A stretch of DNA of 64,000 nt from Lunularia cruciata (Eukaryota; Streptophyta; Marchantiopsida; Lunulariales; Lunulariaceae). Below, piece after piece: positions 36,400-47,940 of the stretch. Both the position numbers and the translations under genes were made by a program. The notes below the pieces were generated by a model that worked only from the letters and a program-made list of their open reading frames with translations, did not search any database and was not told where the DNA came from. Position 1 is the first letter of the stretch; each line of letters opens with the position of its first letter. The DNA is taken from the NCBI GenBank assembly GCA_948567375.1, contig OX419757.1:62682001-62746000 (forward strand). The letters are read 5' to 3'.

Positions 36400-37850
36400 T
36401 GAGGGTTTTCACAAAATGCCAAAAGATTTCAAGAGGGAAGTTTGTAGAGGATTTCGAGAGAAGTAGCAGAGATTTTTGGGAGAAGAGTGGAGTAGGGTTT
36501 TTTCGGACAGGAGGAAGGTTGGACAAAATTTTTTTTGAGTTGGACAGGAGTGCTTGAGAGTGCAGGGGAGAGAAATTCTCAAGAACTGAAGGGTTTGGAG
36601 AGGAACAATCAAGAGAAGGAATTTTTGAGTTGGACAGGAGTGCTTGAGAGTCCAGGGGGAGAAATTCTTGAGAACTAAAGGGTTTGGACAGAGGAACAAT
36701 CGGGAGAAGGAATTTTTGAGTTGGACAGGAGTGTGAGAGTGCAGGGGTGTGCTTGGACCAGGAGAGGAATTTCGAAATGTGAGAGTGCAGGGCTATGCTT
36801 GGACCAGGAGAGGGATTTTGAAATGTGAGAGTGCAGGGCTGTGCTTGGACCAAGAGAGGAATTTTGAAATGTGAAAGTGCAAGGCAGAAAGTGTTTCGTG
36901 AAGGCAAATTTTATAGCAATGTGAAGTGGTTTGGTGAGGCTACAGGAAGACAATTTTTGCAGGACTGTGAAAGGGTTTGTGAAGGCTGCAAGAAGATAAT
37001 TTTTGCAGAAATGTGAAGTGGTTTGGTGAAGCTGCAGGAAGACAAATTTTGCAGGACTGTGAAGGGTTTTGTGAGGACACCAGGAAGTCAAATTTTTGCA
37101 GGAAATGTAAAGGCCTGAAGAGAGAGAGAAGAAACTCTAGAGGGATTTGGACAGGAAAAGGAGAGGAATGAAGGAGTGCTAGCTTGGACAGGAGGAGTGA
37201 AATTTTGAGTTGGACAATAGACCTGGCTGTACAGAAGCTGGAGAGTATGGGCAGAGGAAATTGAAAGGAAGGACGTTGAGAGAAGGGCTGAAAAGGAGAA
37301 ATTTCGAAGGAAGAGACCTGGTTGTATAGTAGCTGGACAGAGAAGTGAGAAGTGAAGGAAATTTAGAGAGATGTTGCACTGGGACAGAGGGAAAGGAGTT
37401 TGGGTTTCAGAAGTTTAGTCAGGAGAGAATGAGATGAACTTTGAGAGAATAGGATTGTACAAGACAAGGACTGTGCTTCGAAGGAAGAACTGTGACTGAT
37501 CAGGAGACACCCAGGAGAAACTCTCGAGTTGTTGTGAAGGTTTGAGAGTGAACCAAGAGAGACAAGAAAGAGGAGTTTCAGAATTTAGTTGTGAAGATTT
37601 GAGAGTGAACTACGAGAGACAGACAGAGAGGAATTTTTGAGCTTTACAGTGAGGGCCAAGAGAGCTGGAGACAACATAGCAGTTCTCAAAGGTTGGGGAA
37701 TGGCTGATGCTAGGCAGAAGATAGAGAGGCCATTTTCTCAAAGGAGATTTGGAGGTCTGATGCTGAAGTGATAGGCAAAGAGAAGAGAAGGAGAGGCTTC
37801 AAATGTTGAGCGGTGAGTGACAGTTTGATAAAAGAGAAGGAGTTGAGAAG
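36400..37850 (+). repeat. Purine-rich imperfect tandem repeats in L
   Basis: The plus strand is strongly A+G-rich. A 48-bp unit (GAGAGTGCAGGGCTATGC then TTGGACCAGGAGAGG) recurs at about 36735, 36783 and 36831. A unit of about 90 bp (GAGTTGGACAGGAGTG) recurs at about 36535, 36627 and 36717. Units with GCAGGAAGACAA follow to about 37060. Proline/serine-like translations on the minus strand come from these repeats. Confidence 0.65.
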
Positions 37851-38479
37851 ATTGTCTGCATGTGATTGGGCAAGTTTGGATGCTCATCTGGATGACTTGG
37901 TTGCCCAGGTGTTAAAGTAGGAATGGACACTCCATAGGGAAGAATTGTTTGTCTTGTTTGACTTGCAGCTGTATGACTGGTTGAAGAGGATGATTCATGA
38001 ACGGATAAATGTACTCTGAATTATGGATGTTGTCAAGGGAAGGGCTGCATTTAGGAGCTCTTGGTCCAGTCTATATGATTGCCCAGTTCAGTGATCAATA
38101 CAGCCGGGTTTGACCACCATTAGTTGCTTGCGGTTATTTCATAAAGTCTCACCAGAGCCATTTTAGGAATCTGTCTGAGCCAAGAGCCAAACCCACAGAC
38201 CCGAACATAAAAGAGAACTGGAAGCGATACTATATACAAATAGAGCTACAAGGCCAAACACAGTCAAACACAATTGAATGCTATAGATCAACTTTAGGTT
38301 ACAATATCCAACATACAAACCTTGGGAGAAACCTGCCCTAGGCACAATTAGAACAACCTGACCTATTGGGAAGAGCTGCCAGCCATACCGAACAAGGAAG
38401 AGAATGACAAACCTCAGGAAGACTTAAGTCATTTACACCAATTGCAACTAAGCACTAGCAGCCAGGTGCCCAGTGCACT

Positions 38480-39950
38480 CTCAAGGACAAAACCCCACGA
38501 CACCGTGCTTGATCCTTCCCGACTGCACTCTTCCTCAAGCTTTCCAACTCCTACTCCATTATTGCGGCCATTGCTTTCACATGAATACTCTCAATGCGCA
38601 CATCACTGACCTCCTCTTTCATCTTGGTCAGCAACATTGCCTGCTCTTTCAGTTCTTTGGCTTGCTTCTGTAGTTCCTTACCTTTTGACTCAACACTCTC
38701 TTGCAACTTCTCAAAAGTCTTCTTCTTCAAGACTGCATCCACAAGAAGTTCTTCAACTTCCTTGTCTCTTCGGACTACTCGCTCTTGCAAACCCTTCACT
38801 TCAACCAACATATACTTCACCACATGCAACCCATTTGTCATCTTCATACGATCTTGTGGAATTACCTTCTGGTGCTCCTTCAACATTTCCAATAATGGAC
38901 TGACAACCTTTGATAGATACTGTATTCCGACAAATTTCTCTTCGTCTTCGGCCCCGTCTTTGTACTTCGCTTCTTCCATTGGCTCCTTCTACCAAAGTTG
39001 CAATCTTCGTATCTTCAAAGACACTGCTTTTGAGCTTCCTTCTTCCTTACCTATTGAACTCAGACCCATAGGATACTCCTTCTGTCTTTCAACCTCCTTC
39101 TCTTCCACAACCAAGGCTACACAATGATTCTTCTTTCCTGATACAATGTCAATCATCACATGATGAGCTTCACCCACTCCAATTGATTGCTGAACCTAGT
39201 GTTCCACCTCACTCTCACTTCCGGATTCCTCATTTTGTAAAGTGAGTTTGTCTTCTTTTGAGTCCTCTCCTTGAGACTCTGTCTCCCCTTCAGACTCAAT
39301 TTCTGACGGTGCTTCTCTCACACTCTTCTTACTCTACAAAACTAGTCTTTGGGTCATTTGTTGTGCTGGAGGTGACCTTGCGTCTTTGGGTTTACGACGC
39401 TTCTTCTTCTTCTTCGGACTTGTGACTTCTTCCATCTTCAACTGTCCCATTCTGAAGAAATGATCATCATTGGCTTGCAGGTGTGCCATATATTGTTGCT
39501 CTTCTTCATCCACCTCCTATCTCAAATTAGGATGGAAATACGACACCATGCAATGCCTCTCCTCTGCTGTCAGCAAGTTCAACCCAAAGTAGAGGTGTGC
39601 TGCAAATTGTGCAAACTAATGTGGAGGCAAACCTATCCTCCAATTGACCACCATCTACCTTGTTTGTTGGTGAAAACACTTTGCCTAGTTCACCTTCACT
39701 CCTGCAAACATCTGGTGGAAAAAGATTGCCTACTGCATGTTCACGTAAGTTGTTTGTTTTGGTTTGAACATGGCTATTATCATCCCCACAATACTTTGTT
39801 GAATCGGGTCCCGATAGGACTCCACCTTGTAACCATTTGTTGTACGCGGAGCAAAGAACGAATTTTGGATCTCCATTGTCTCCTTTGCAGCATCACACTT
39901 CCAATAGAAGGTGATCCACGTTGGTTCTCTTGCTTCCTTCCTCAACACTA
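38480..39950 (-). pseudogene. L coiled-coil ORF (upstream)
   Basis: A single register can be followed for about 490 codons with only a few stops, nearly all TAG. The N-terminal part reads EAREPTWITFYWKCDAAKET and RDPIQQSIVGMIIAMFKPK. Then come an acidic/basic linker with KKKKKRRKPKDARSPPAQQ and a long coiled coil (KVVSPLLEMLKEHQKV, LQERVVRRDKEVEELLVDAV, ESKGKELQKQAKELKEQAM). I recognise no enzyme. It could be a gag-like protein of a non-autonomous element or a captured host gene. Confidence 0.5.
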
Positions 39951-40411
39951 ACCTCCAATCCGACTCAGTCCATCAAGCCAGATTTCCTCTCTTCCCCTTG
40001 ACTTCAAGGCCATCTTCACAATTACTAGTAGCTATCTCTACCATGACTCCTAGGAAACTAAAATTCTAGTTCCATGCTAAAAAGGTAATCCAAAGTCTAT
40101 TCAAGACTTCAATCCTTGCTACGACGTCTAACCTACGAATAGCAAAAGTTTGCACTGCTAGAGCATTCGTGACCTTCTTTGCCATGATCTGCTCTTTCGT
40201 TCTTTGGCATTGGAAAACTATTCATTCTCCTGGACGAGACACTCTAACCCCTTTTGGATTTCAGAAAATTTCACTCTCAATTGGCTTCTTGACATGCATT
40301 ACTACAAGATGACTACTCAGAGGGATTGGAAATCTACTTGACATATTCAACTTGTCCCTGCGCAATTGCACTTTTATATTACTCCAAATTTCAGTCATTC
40401 TTCAATCAATT

Positions 40412-40669
40412 TCAAAATTGACTTCCCCTTCTTCTATGTGTTGTTGTCCTGTCACTATCAAGACATGCTTCTTCTGCCTCCGCCATTTCTTGAAGTATAC
40501 TTTCTTGCCACGTACCAAGGTTGTTAGACGGTCTTCGTATCAGCCTTTGCTTCCCAATCTGAAGACAATGCTCTTTGGACTTCTTTCTTTGTACTCTTCT
40601 CCTAAGTACCTCCATCATCGGATCCATTATTGACTTCTTCGGATTTCCTCCAAAGTCACTCCCGTACAT
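40412..40669 (-). CDS. Small basic ORF near the right end of L
   Basis: An 85-codon frame starts MYGSDFGGNPKKSIMDPMME and is rich in Arg/Lys/Glu. It lies directly inside the right end of L, in the same orientation as the two coiled-coil remnants, and could be the N-terminus of the same protein. The family is unknown. Confidence 0.3.
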   Translation of the reverse strand: MYGSDFGGNPKKSIMDPMMEVLRRRVQRKKSKEHCLQIGKQRLIRRPSNNLGTWQESILQEMAEAEEACLDSDRTTTHRRRGSQF

Positions 40670-40762
40670 TCCTTCTTTTGCAATTCAGCTTTCTTTGTTT
40701 ACTTCTTCTCCCAAATACTAATAAATAGAAAAAAAACAAAAAAATGTGGGCACCACAAGTGT

Positions 40763-41800
40763 CTTCCTCCCAACTCCTTGAGATCATAGGTGTAATTGCC
40801 CTTCACCTTCTCCACTATGAAAGGTCCAAAGTACTTAGGCAAAAACTTCTTTTGCACTACCTTGAATCAAATAGAATCAAACAACATTACCCAATCACCT
40901 TCTTTGAAAAGCTCCACCTTCTTCTTGCCTTGCCTCTTGTCATAGCTCTTCTTTTGTTTCCTTTAAGCTTGCTCCACTCGAACCATAGCAACTGCTTTTA
41001 CCTCTTCCAACTCCATGAATTGATCCTTCCTTGACCTCTCTGCATCATCTCCTTGTGCTTTCTTAAATCTCCTATGAATGCTTTGGAAGGTAGGCATATC
41101 AAAGTGAATAGATAAGGTAGACTCAATACCATATACCAATTGAAATGGAGAATATCCGGTGGAAGTCTTCATGGTCGTCCTGTACTCCCTCAAAACTGCA
41201 TGGATCCTCTTGTCCCAATGATGTTTAGCCCCCTCCATTTCTGCATCTATGGCCAACATCATGCACAAGGTCTGATTGGTTCTCTCTGCCAAGCTATTGG
41301 AATTTGGCTTATAGGATGTAGTTACTCTATGTGTGATAGAGATGCTTCCTATAAACTCTACTCCTCTATCAAAAACCAACTTCAAAGGGCATCCAAACGT
41401 AGTGATAATGCATTCATAAAGAAATCTACCCACTTCATCTTCATTCCTGTCCCTCAATCGTCTAACCTCAACCCACTTGGTAAGGTAATCAGTAACTACC
41501 ACCAATGTATCGATTGTTCTTTGGAGTTTTATTGAGAGGACCTACAAAATCAATCTCCCACTTCTCAAAAGGTCCTAGCAATAGAATTGATCTAAGTGGT
41601 GGAGTATATGTATACTTTCTAGCAAAAGCTTGACAAACATGACAAGTTTTACAATAATTAAGACAATTCTTGAAAATCCCTATCCAATGGTAACCTGCAT
41701 CTAGAATCTTGAAAGCAGTCACCTTTCTTGCAAAGTGTCCTCCACACATTATACTTTCATGAAACTCCTTTATGAGTAAGATAGACCCTTCCTTACCCAC
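40763..41800 (-). pseudogene. A2 integrase
   Basis: 41489-41800 holds the zinc domain H-H-C-C (EFHESIMCGGHFARK ... YCKTCHVCQAF), intact here but damaged in A1. 40963-41505 holds the core: VVVTDYLTKWVEVRRL (first Asp), LVFDRGVEFIGS (second Asp), NSNSLAERTNQTL (Glu), then a YGIESTLSIHFDMP stretch. The C-terminal GPF part continues to about 40763 in other frames. All three catalytic residues are present, but frame changes make it non-functional as a whole. Confidence 0.82.
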
Positions 41801-41827
41801 TGCTCTTTGAAGTAGACCATCTTCCTC

Positions 41828-43660
41828 TTAGTGAAAAAGAATATCGTCCTCCATTGTGTAAGGTCTAGATCTTGCTGCAAGGGCCTTCCTCTCCCTAGCA
41901 TGCAGCCCTTTTGGATAGTTACCTCTAATCACAAAATCCACAATCTCCTTGTACTCCATTGGAACCTCTTCAGTGACTGAGATTATCATGAACTCCTCAT
42001 CCAGGAAGGAATCATTCACTGGCTCATCTCCATCATGATCATAGGCACTAGATAAAAAATCAGCATTTGCATGTTTCTTTCTTTGCCTATCCTCAATGGT
42101 GTAGTCATACTCAGACAAGAGTAACATCCACCTTGCTAGTCTTCCTTCAACATTAGGCTTGTTGAAGATGTACTTCAAAGCCTTGTGATCTGTGATAATC
42201 ATGGCTTTCCCTCCAATCAAGTAGTGTCTAAACTTCTTGAGACCAACAATCACTGCCAACCCTTCTCTCTCCGTGACAGAGTAGTTCTTCTCTGTTGAAA
42301 CCATCTGCCCACTAGCATAAGCTATTGGATGATCATACCCATCTTGGTCTAATTGACTAAGAGTGCATCCTATAGCTACATAAGAAGCATTAGTGTAGAG
42401 GATGAAAGGCTTATTCCAATTAGGTTTAGCAAGAATTGGAGCTACAACAAGGGATTGCTTGAGCTCCTCAAAAGCTTTGAGACCCTCCTTGTCTTCCAAG
42501 ATCACCATGTAATCTACACCCTTCTTCATGTAGATAGTCAATGCATAAGCCTTGTTGGAAAATGAGAAGATGAACCTCCTATAGTACCCAACCATCCCCA
42601 AGAATTGATGTAACTTTGTCAAGCTTGAAGGGAATGGAAGGTCTGAGATTTTCCTCAACTTCTCAAGATCAATTGCTATTCCATCCTTAGAGATGATGTG
42701 CCCCAAAAGTAGATCTTCACATCCAAAAATGCACTTCTCTAGGTTGAGTGATGCATTTGCCTCATCCAAGTATTGCAAGACTTTGATGAGGTGCTCAAAG
42801 TGCTCCTCCTTGCTCCCATAGACACACAAGTCATCAATGAAGTCTCTCACAAATTTCCCAATGAAAGGTTCAAATATCTTGTTCATGAACCGTTGGAATG
42901 TGGCTGGAGCATTGCAAAGCCCAAAAGGCATGACCTTGAAAGTGTAAGTTCCCCAAGGTGTGGTGAACGTGGTGAGTTGTTGATGCTCTGGTGCAATCTT
43001 GATTTGGTTATATTCACTATAACCATCTCCAAAACTGTACCTCTCATGACTTGCAACCTCCTCCAAGATCTCATCAATGAATGGCAATGGGTAGTAGTAC
43101 TTCTTTGTAACAACATTGAGCTTATTGTAATCCACATATAATCAAAGCTTGCAATTCTTTTTCTTCACAATGACAATTGGAGACACCCATTCTGAATTCT
43201 CCCCCTCAAAGATAAATCCAACCTCCTTGAGTTTATCAATCTCCTCCTTCACAACCAAAGATATTGATGGGCTAATGCGACATTGCTTTTGGCGGATTGG
43301 TCTTGCATGTAACTCCACCTCTATCTTGTGCTCCTCCAAGGTGACTTCCTTCAAATCCTTATAACTAAAAGCAAACACGTGGATGAACTTGCAGAAAATC
43401 TCCTCAAATCTCACCTTCTCATCCTTGGTAACATTTGGACCATACTTGAGGGTAGATAACCTTCTCTCTACCTCCTCAAGTGTCAATGGTGATTTATTTG
43501 AGTCCTTCAAAACCTCTAGCTTAGGTGCAAAATCCATAGCACACAAAGGATACGCATCTAAATCAGATTCAGATTCATCCTCCTCCGTAGAAGTCTCTTC
43601 TTCCATGCTTGTGTCCACACATACACAATCCTTCTTCAGAATTTGATTCCCAATAATCAA
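41828..43660 (-). pseudogene. A2 reverse transcriptase and RNase H, long open frame
   Basis: 43142-43660 carries the RT lead-in (LKEVGFIFEGENSEWVSPIV). One stop after KKKNCKL is followed by a 435-codon open frame, the longest in the window: FGDGY (Asp37), MPFGLCNAPATFQ (about 69-81), FIDDLCVYG (99-107), then the RT thumb, RNase H YTNAS (Asn249 where Asp is usual), TEREGLAV, TDHKAL (Asp316), and the spacer toward the integrase. It converts element RNA to DNA in the family. Near-intactness suggests A2 is among the younger copies here. Confidence 0.85.
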
Positions 43661-44551
43661 AAGATGGTGTATCTGAATGTGAAGTGTTGGTGGTATTAGT
43701 CATAGGAATTGTGACTCTGTGGTTTGATGGCCCAATTCTCAAGTACCCTTTGTGCCATCTATTAGTTGTGCATGTTGCTCTCAACCATGGTCTTCCAAGA
43801 AGTAAGTCATAGCTTGAATCCTTCAAGACTTGAAAGTCATGAGATTTTGAACTCCTATAATTGAAACTATCACTTTATCCATCACCCCTACTAGTCAAAC
43901 TTGTTGCTTGTTTGCCATGCTCACCACAAATGTTGAAGGTCTTGAGGGTATCATACCCAACTTTTTCATCAACCTTTCTGACATGGCATTCACTACTAAT
44001 CCTCCATCAATCAATGCATCCTTGATGTTGTGACCATTCACTCTCACATCAATCTTGGAGCCATATTCACAAGTCTCCCATGGTGTTGGCTTGGCATCTA
44101 CCACCCCCATTGATACTTGAGCTTTTGCCTTCTTCTTCTTCTTGCTCCTTGTAGAACTCAAACCACCTTTAAGCTCCTTTCTCAAGGTAGGGTTCAAAGC
44201 AATCAATTGACCCACTGTGATTTTAGCCTTGTGACTACCAATATCCTCTAACACATTGTAGTTCCATTGATGCTTTGAAATCAAGAAATCCTCTATTGTC
44301 AACTTCTTCCTTAGATTCTTTGTTGTTGATGGTGTTGAGGTGCAAGTGCTACTAGTAGATATAGGAGTATCCTTGCTTGGAGTAAATCCTTGAGAAGAGT
44401 GAACATCCTCTGCAAAACGAGCTCTCTTCTTCTCTTGTGCCAAAAGCTCAAAATTAAGACCCTTGGAGTTTGAGCACTCTCCCTTCTCATACTTTCTCTC
44501 AACCATATCTATGGATGCTATCCCCTTACCTTTGTTTAGATTAGGAGCCAC
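43575..44551 (-). pseudogene. A2 protease and gag C-terminal region
   Basis: 43895-44551 runs 218 codons open: KGKGIASIDMVERKYEKGEC, a Ser/Thr-rich linker, VGQLIALNPTLRKELKGG, then the protease NIKDALIDGGLVVNAMSERL. DGG replaces DTG as in A1. 43575-43826 continues with LLLGRPWLRATCTTNRWHKG, the usual post-protease block. A frame break separates the two. Confidence 0.68.
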
Positions 44552-45484
44552 TTGGGTTCCACTACCTCCCTCTTTCCCTCTATTGGCTCCTTCATAACCC
44601 CTTCCTCCATGGTAAGTGGAATTTGGACAATTCCTTTAGATGTGACCTCTTCCTCCACAACCAAAACAATTTCTCTCATAGAAATTGTTTGTTGTTTGGC
44701 CTCCTCTATATGGATGAATTCCATAACTCCTAGGCCCTCTTCCCACATTCTGATCCACCTCTCTCTTTGCCCATAATTGCACCACATTGATCTTGAGATT
44801 TGCAAGTTGTTCTGTGATGGTTTGAAGTGGATCCTCTAGTGGAGGTGCAAGAACTAGAACAACTACTACTTGTGGTGCAACCCTTGCCACCAAAGTATCA
44901 GAAGTTTCACCATACTTGTAACCTTGAGGAAGATGCACAACCTCTTTCACCACCAAATCACTCTCATCCTCTTCCAAACTCTCCTCCATACGAATTGCGA
45001 TCTTGATAGCTTCAACCTTGAAAGAAGATTTGTCATATCTCACCTTGCTTCTAATTTGTGGTCTTAACCCTCCCACAAAATTCTTGGTGAGCATGGCCCT
45101 TATGCCAATCATAGTAGTCTCCACATCATCCCCACCCTTCCTCAATTTTCCACTCTTCCCATATAGACTCTTACTTTCTCTCCATCTCCTTGCTTGAGAA
45201 AGGTTACCTCACTCATCAATCTCCTATAACTCTCATCTGGAAGAAAGTTCTCAATGAGTGTTGAAGTCAAACTCTCCCAGGACTCTTCTTCACCATCTCT
45301 CCTCTTTTTTTTGGTACTCTAACTCATACCATGTAAGTGTTGCATCTTCAAAGAAATCTGGTAATAATGAGACACACTCATTCTTCCTCCTCTCATTGTT
45401 TCCTATGAAAGTTCTCTTGAAGTCTCTCACAAAGGCCTCCACATCTTCTCTATCCTTGCCAAAGAAAATCGGAAGTTTCCACAT
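44552..45484 (-). pseudogene. A2 gag
   Basis: The start MWKLPIFFGKDREDVEAFVR is at 45484, then LLPDFFEDATLTWYELEY. 44636-45145 gives LTKNFVGGLRPQIRSKVRYD, a variable linker and the zinc knuckle CFGCGGRGHI (about 44640-44670), better kept than in A1. A frameshift lies near 45150. Family role: particle formation and RNA binding. Confidence 0.72.
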
Positions 45485-46436
45485 CTTAATCTCTCAACAC
45501 TCTCGTCAAATTCTATTGTAAACTCTCTTTTCCTCAAATCCACCCCAATTATAGAACCTTGCAAAGTCTAAATCTCCACTCTTGATGACCCTCCATGTTC
45601 CCAAGATGAATCTAAACACTCAAACATGCTTTTTGTTGCTCTCAAACTCCTCATGCATTAGATCTCAACTCTACAAAATTGACCCTTCCTCACAATGTCA
45701 CTCAAATCTAACAACTTGTTTGTAACAAACCTCTAAAAATTTTCACAGTTGATTAAAACTCCATGGTGTCTCTCCTTGAAAAATTTCAGATCTTTTCATC
45801 AAGCCATTTGGCCTAGACATCTTTCTATTCAGCACATATATTTCAGATTTGGTCTGAAAACCACCCCACTCTTTTCAAAAACTCATAACTCCTTGCGCAT
45901 GAATGATCTCCCTCTAGGGTACAATGTACTGAATTTTTTTAGAAAGTTTCAAATTAATTCAATGAAAATTGAAGAAATGGTAAACTCTGTACAATTTTCC
46001 AAAGAGCATGCAGTTGTGGGAGCAGTTTACCCTATCAACTTTCAAAAATTCTAGCCCAGTACACATAGTAGCTCTCATAATAATTTCAAGTTTGCTAACT
46101 GAAAGATAACCCAAGCTATCATATGTAGAAATTTCAAGTCCAGATTTCAAACTTGAGATCTTGCCCAAAATCACCATAATCCCCAAAATCTGCAATCCAC
46201 CTCACACAATCTCTCCAAATCCTCTCATGAGTATAAGATGTACAAAATCACCTCAAAGACATCATAATGAACTACAGGGTATACAAATAGATCTTGGTTC
46301 TCTAACATAAGTTCAACACTCTCCTCTCCTAATGTTCTCTCCAAGTGAGCTCTCATAACCTCCTTCTGCCTAATGTAAAATTGAACGCGGAACATTATCT
46401 TGCCTTCTAGAGAGGTCCCAGTAGTGGAAACAAAAA
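45485..46436 (-). other. A2 5' leader
   Basis: This is the non-coding leader between LTR c and gag. It lacks the roughly 590 bases that in A1 (26890-27480) contain the zinc-knuckle-like ORF. The sequence after the LTR (minus TTTTTGTTTCCACTACTGG) should hold the primer site, but I cannot match it to a tRNA. Confidence 0.6.
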
Positions 46437-47128
46437 TGTGAGCCGGCATGTCTCTCACTTAGGATGAATCTCTGATGGCTATTATGGTAACGCACCATGG
46501 ACTAAGAAGGCAAGGAACCTCAACTCTATCATACTCCTCCAAGGCTAACACTCCAAGACTCAAGACATTACTCACTAGAGAACTCAATGAGAGAGAGATA
46601 GTTGCGAATAGAAGGTTGATGAGTATCTGCTCACCTCTTGTTTATATATTTTTGAAATATTTACGTACCAAATTTACTAATTACTGCAGTAACTCAAGTT
46701 ACTAGACTGAAAGTTAAGTAAAATCAAAAAGTATAAAGGAATATCCATCCACATGGGCATATTCCACTAAGCATGTAATCTTATCTTGACCTAAACATTA
46801 AGTCAAGGATTCCTCTACATGGGTTATCCTTAGACTATAGAAGAATCCAAAACAAAAAGGTTTGCAGGTCCAAGAGTTCTCAACTCTTTACTCAAAGCCA
46901 AACACCTAGGAATAATACCAAGTCAACACACTAGACTCCAAAATAGTGGTGCTCATCTTTTCCACTTCCTCTAAAGTAAGGTCCCTTCTATCTTAGCTAT
47001 GACTAACTTTAGCTAATTATGACTAATATAGAACCATCATTTATCTCTATATAAATAATATCTCTCAAGTACTTGTAATACCAAGCTAAATATCACAATA
47101 CCACACACATGCACAAATGTGTGTTACA
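46437..47128 (-). repeat. LTR c (right outer LTR of element A)
   Basis: This is 692 bp and pairs with LTR a by its ATCC flank and with LTR b by adjacency to the A2 leader. TATA-like sequence is at 46641-46649. Confidence 0.88.
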
Positions 47129-47132
47129 ATCC

Positions 47133-47940
47133 CACCTCTCTTGCTCCTCTAAGGTGAAACCTTACAACATGTCTTCAATAATATGAATAACCCACTTTGT
47201 TTGTCCATCTATTTGTGGGTGGTAAGCTATGGACATGACCAACTTGGTTTTGAAGAAACCAAAGAGTGATTGCCAAAACAAACTTGTGAATTGAGTGCTT
47301 CTATCAATGATGAGTACTCAAGATAAGCCATGGTGAGAGAAGACTGCATCTAAGTATAATTGAGCTAGTTGTGGAGCGGTCACATCCTTGGTGGTAGGGT
47401 GTACATGAAACATTTTGCTGAGCCGGTCCACAAAGACCACGATGGAGTCAAACCATGAGGTGGTCTTGGGTAATTCACACATGAGATCCATACTTACCTA
47501 TTCTCAATGTTGTGTAGGAGTGGGAAGAGGTTGAAGGAGCCTTATAGGAGCTTGATTAGAAGCTTTGTTTTGTTGACAGAGTAGGCAACTGCACACATAG
47601 ACCATCATGTAGTTGTTCATCTTGGGCCAATAGTAATGGTGTTCGAGTGTATCCAAGGTCTTGTCCACTCCAACATGGCCTACAATGGCCGAATAATGGC
47701 ATTCCGCTAGAATGGTGGTGCATAATTTTGGGATCCATAATCTGCCATCACAAAAGGTGAGTCTTTGGGTGTTGGTGAGGCCTTTGGATGATTGTGCTCC
47801 TCCAATATGTGGATCAGTTTTTGTAGTAGCCAGAATCTAGGGTTAATCTTAACCTCTACCACCAAATTGTTTGACATTGGCATGCAGGTGAATGCATTTG
47901 CAAGTTGCTTTTTACCTTTCATGTAAGTGATTGTCATGTT
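47133..47940 (-). pseudogene. B1 integrase, N-terminal and core part
   Basis: Zinc region GVDKTLDTLEHHYYWPKMNN ... CLLCQQNKASNQAP is at about 47570-47690. Core: VSMDLMCELPKTTSWFD and VVFVDRLSKM, then LIIDRSTQFTS. The third catalytic site reads DGQTKW where related copies have ER (B2: GKIERE), so the Glu is lost. It ends GFTLEEQERWD at the element A insertion. Confidence 0.75.

Larger units (their letters stand above)
34744..40757. mobile_element. L: 6.0-kb insertion with TG...CA ends and 5-bp duplication, no visible pol
   Basis: AGTGT stands on both sides (34739-34743 and 40758-40762). Deleting the unit and one AGTGT restores the A2 sequence exactly as in A1 (ATCAAAGTGTCTTC). The unit starts TGTGACAACCCGAC and ends GGGCACCACA, typical LTR-type termini. 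I could not find an internal repeat of either end, so no LTR pair is visible. It contains two minus-strand coding remnants with coiled-coil character and about 1.5 kb of purine-rich tandem repeats. It may be a large non-autonomous retroelement, a very long solo LTR, or a captured gene. No RT, integrase or transposase was recognised. Confidence 0.75.
21297..47128 (-). mobile_element. Compound element A: two copies of a Ty3/gypsy retrotransposon with three LTRs
   Basis: The outer LTRs a (21297-21994) and c (46437-47128) are flanked by ATCC (21293-21296 and 47129-47132). Inside are internal region A1 (21995-27967), foreign fragments (27968-33951), LTR b (33952-34643) and internal region A2 (34644-46436, split by L). 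Order on the minus strand is leader, gag, protease, RT/RNase H, integrase, polypurine tract. The integrase ends about 35 residues after its GPF motif without a chromodomain. A simple insertion would have two LTRs, so the locus has recombined. Confidence 0.82.

Noticed and set aside
36074-36907. A 277-codon minus-strand ORF with Pro/Ser/Leu-rich repeats
   Set aside because: Everything above about 36300 is translation of the purine-rich tandem repeats. Only the last 75 codons look like protein, and these are counted in the L coiled-coil ORF.
41140-43646. Plus-strand ORFs of 70-131 codons opposite A2 pol
   Set aside because: They lie antisense to clearly recognisable integrase and RT frames and recur at the same places opposite A1. 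They are shadows.
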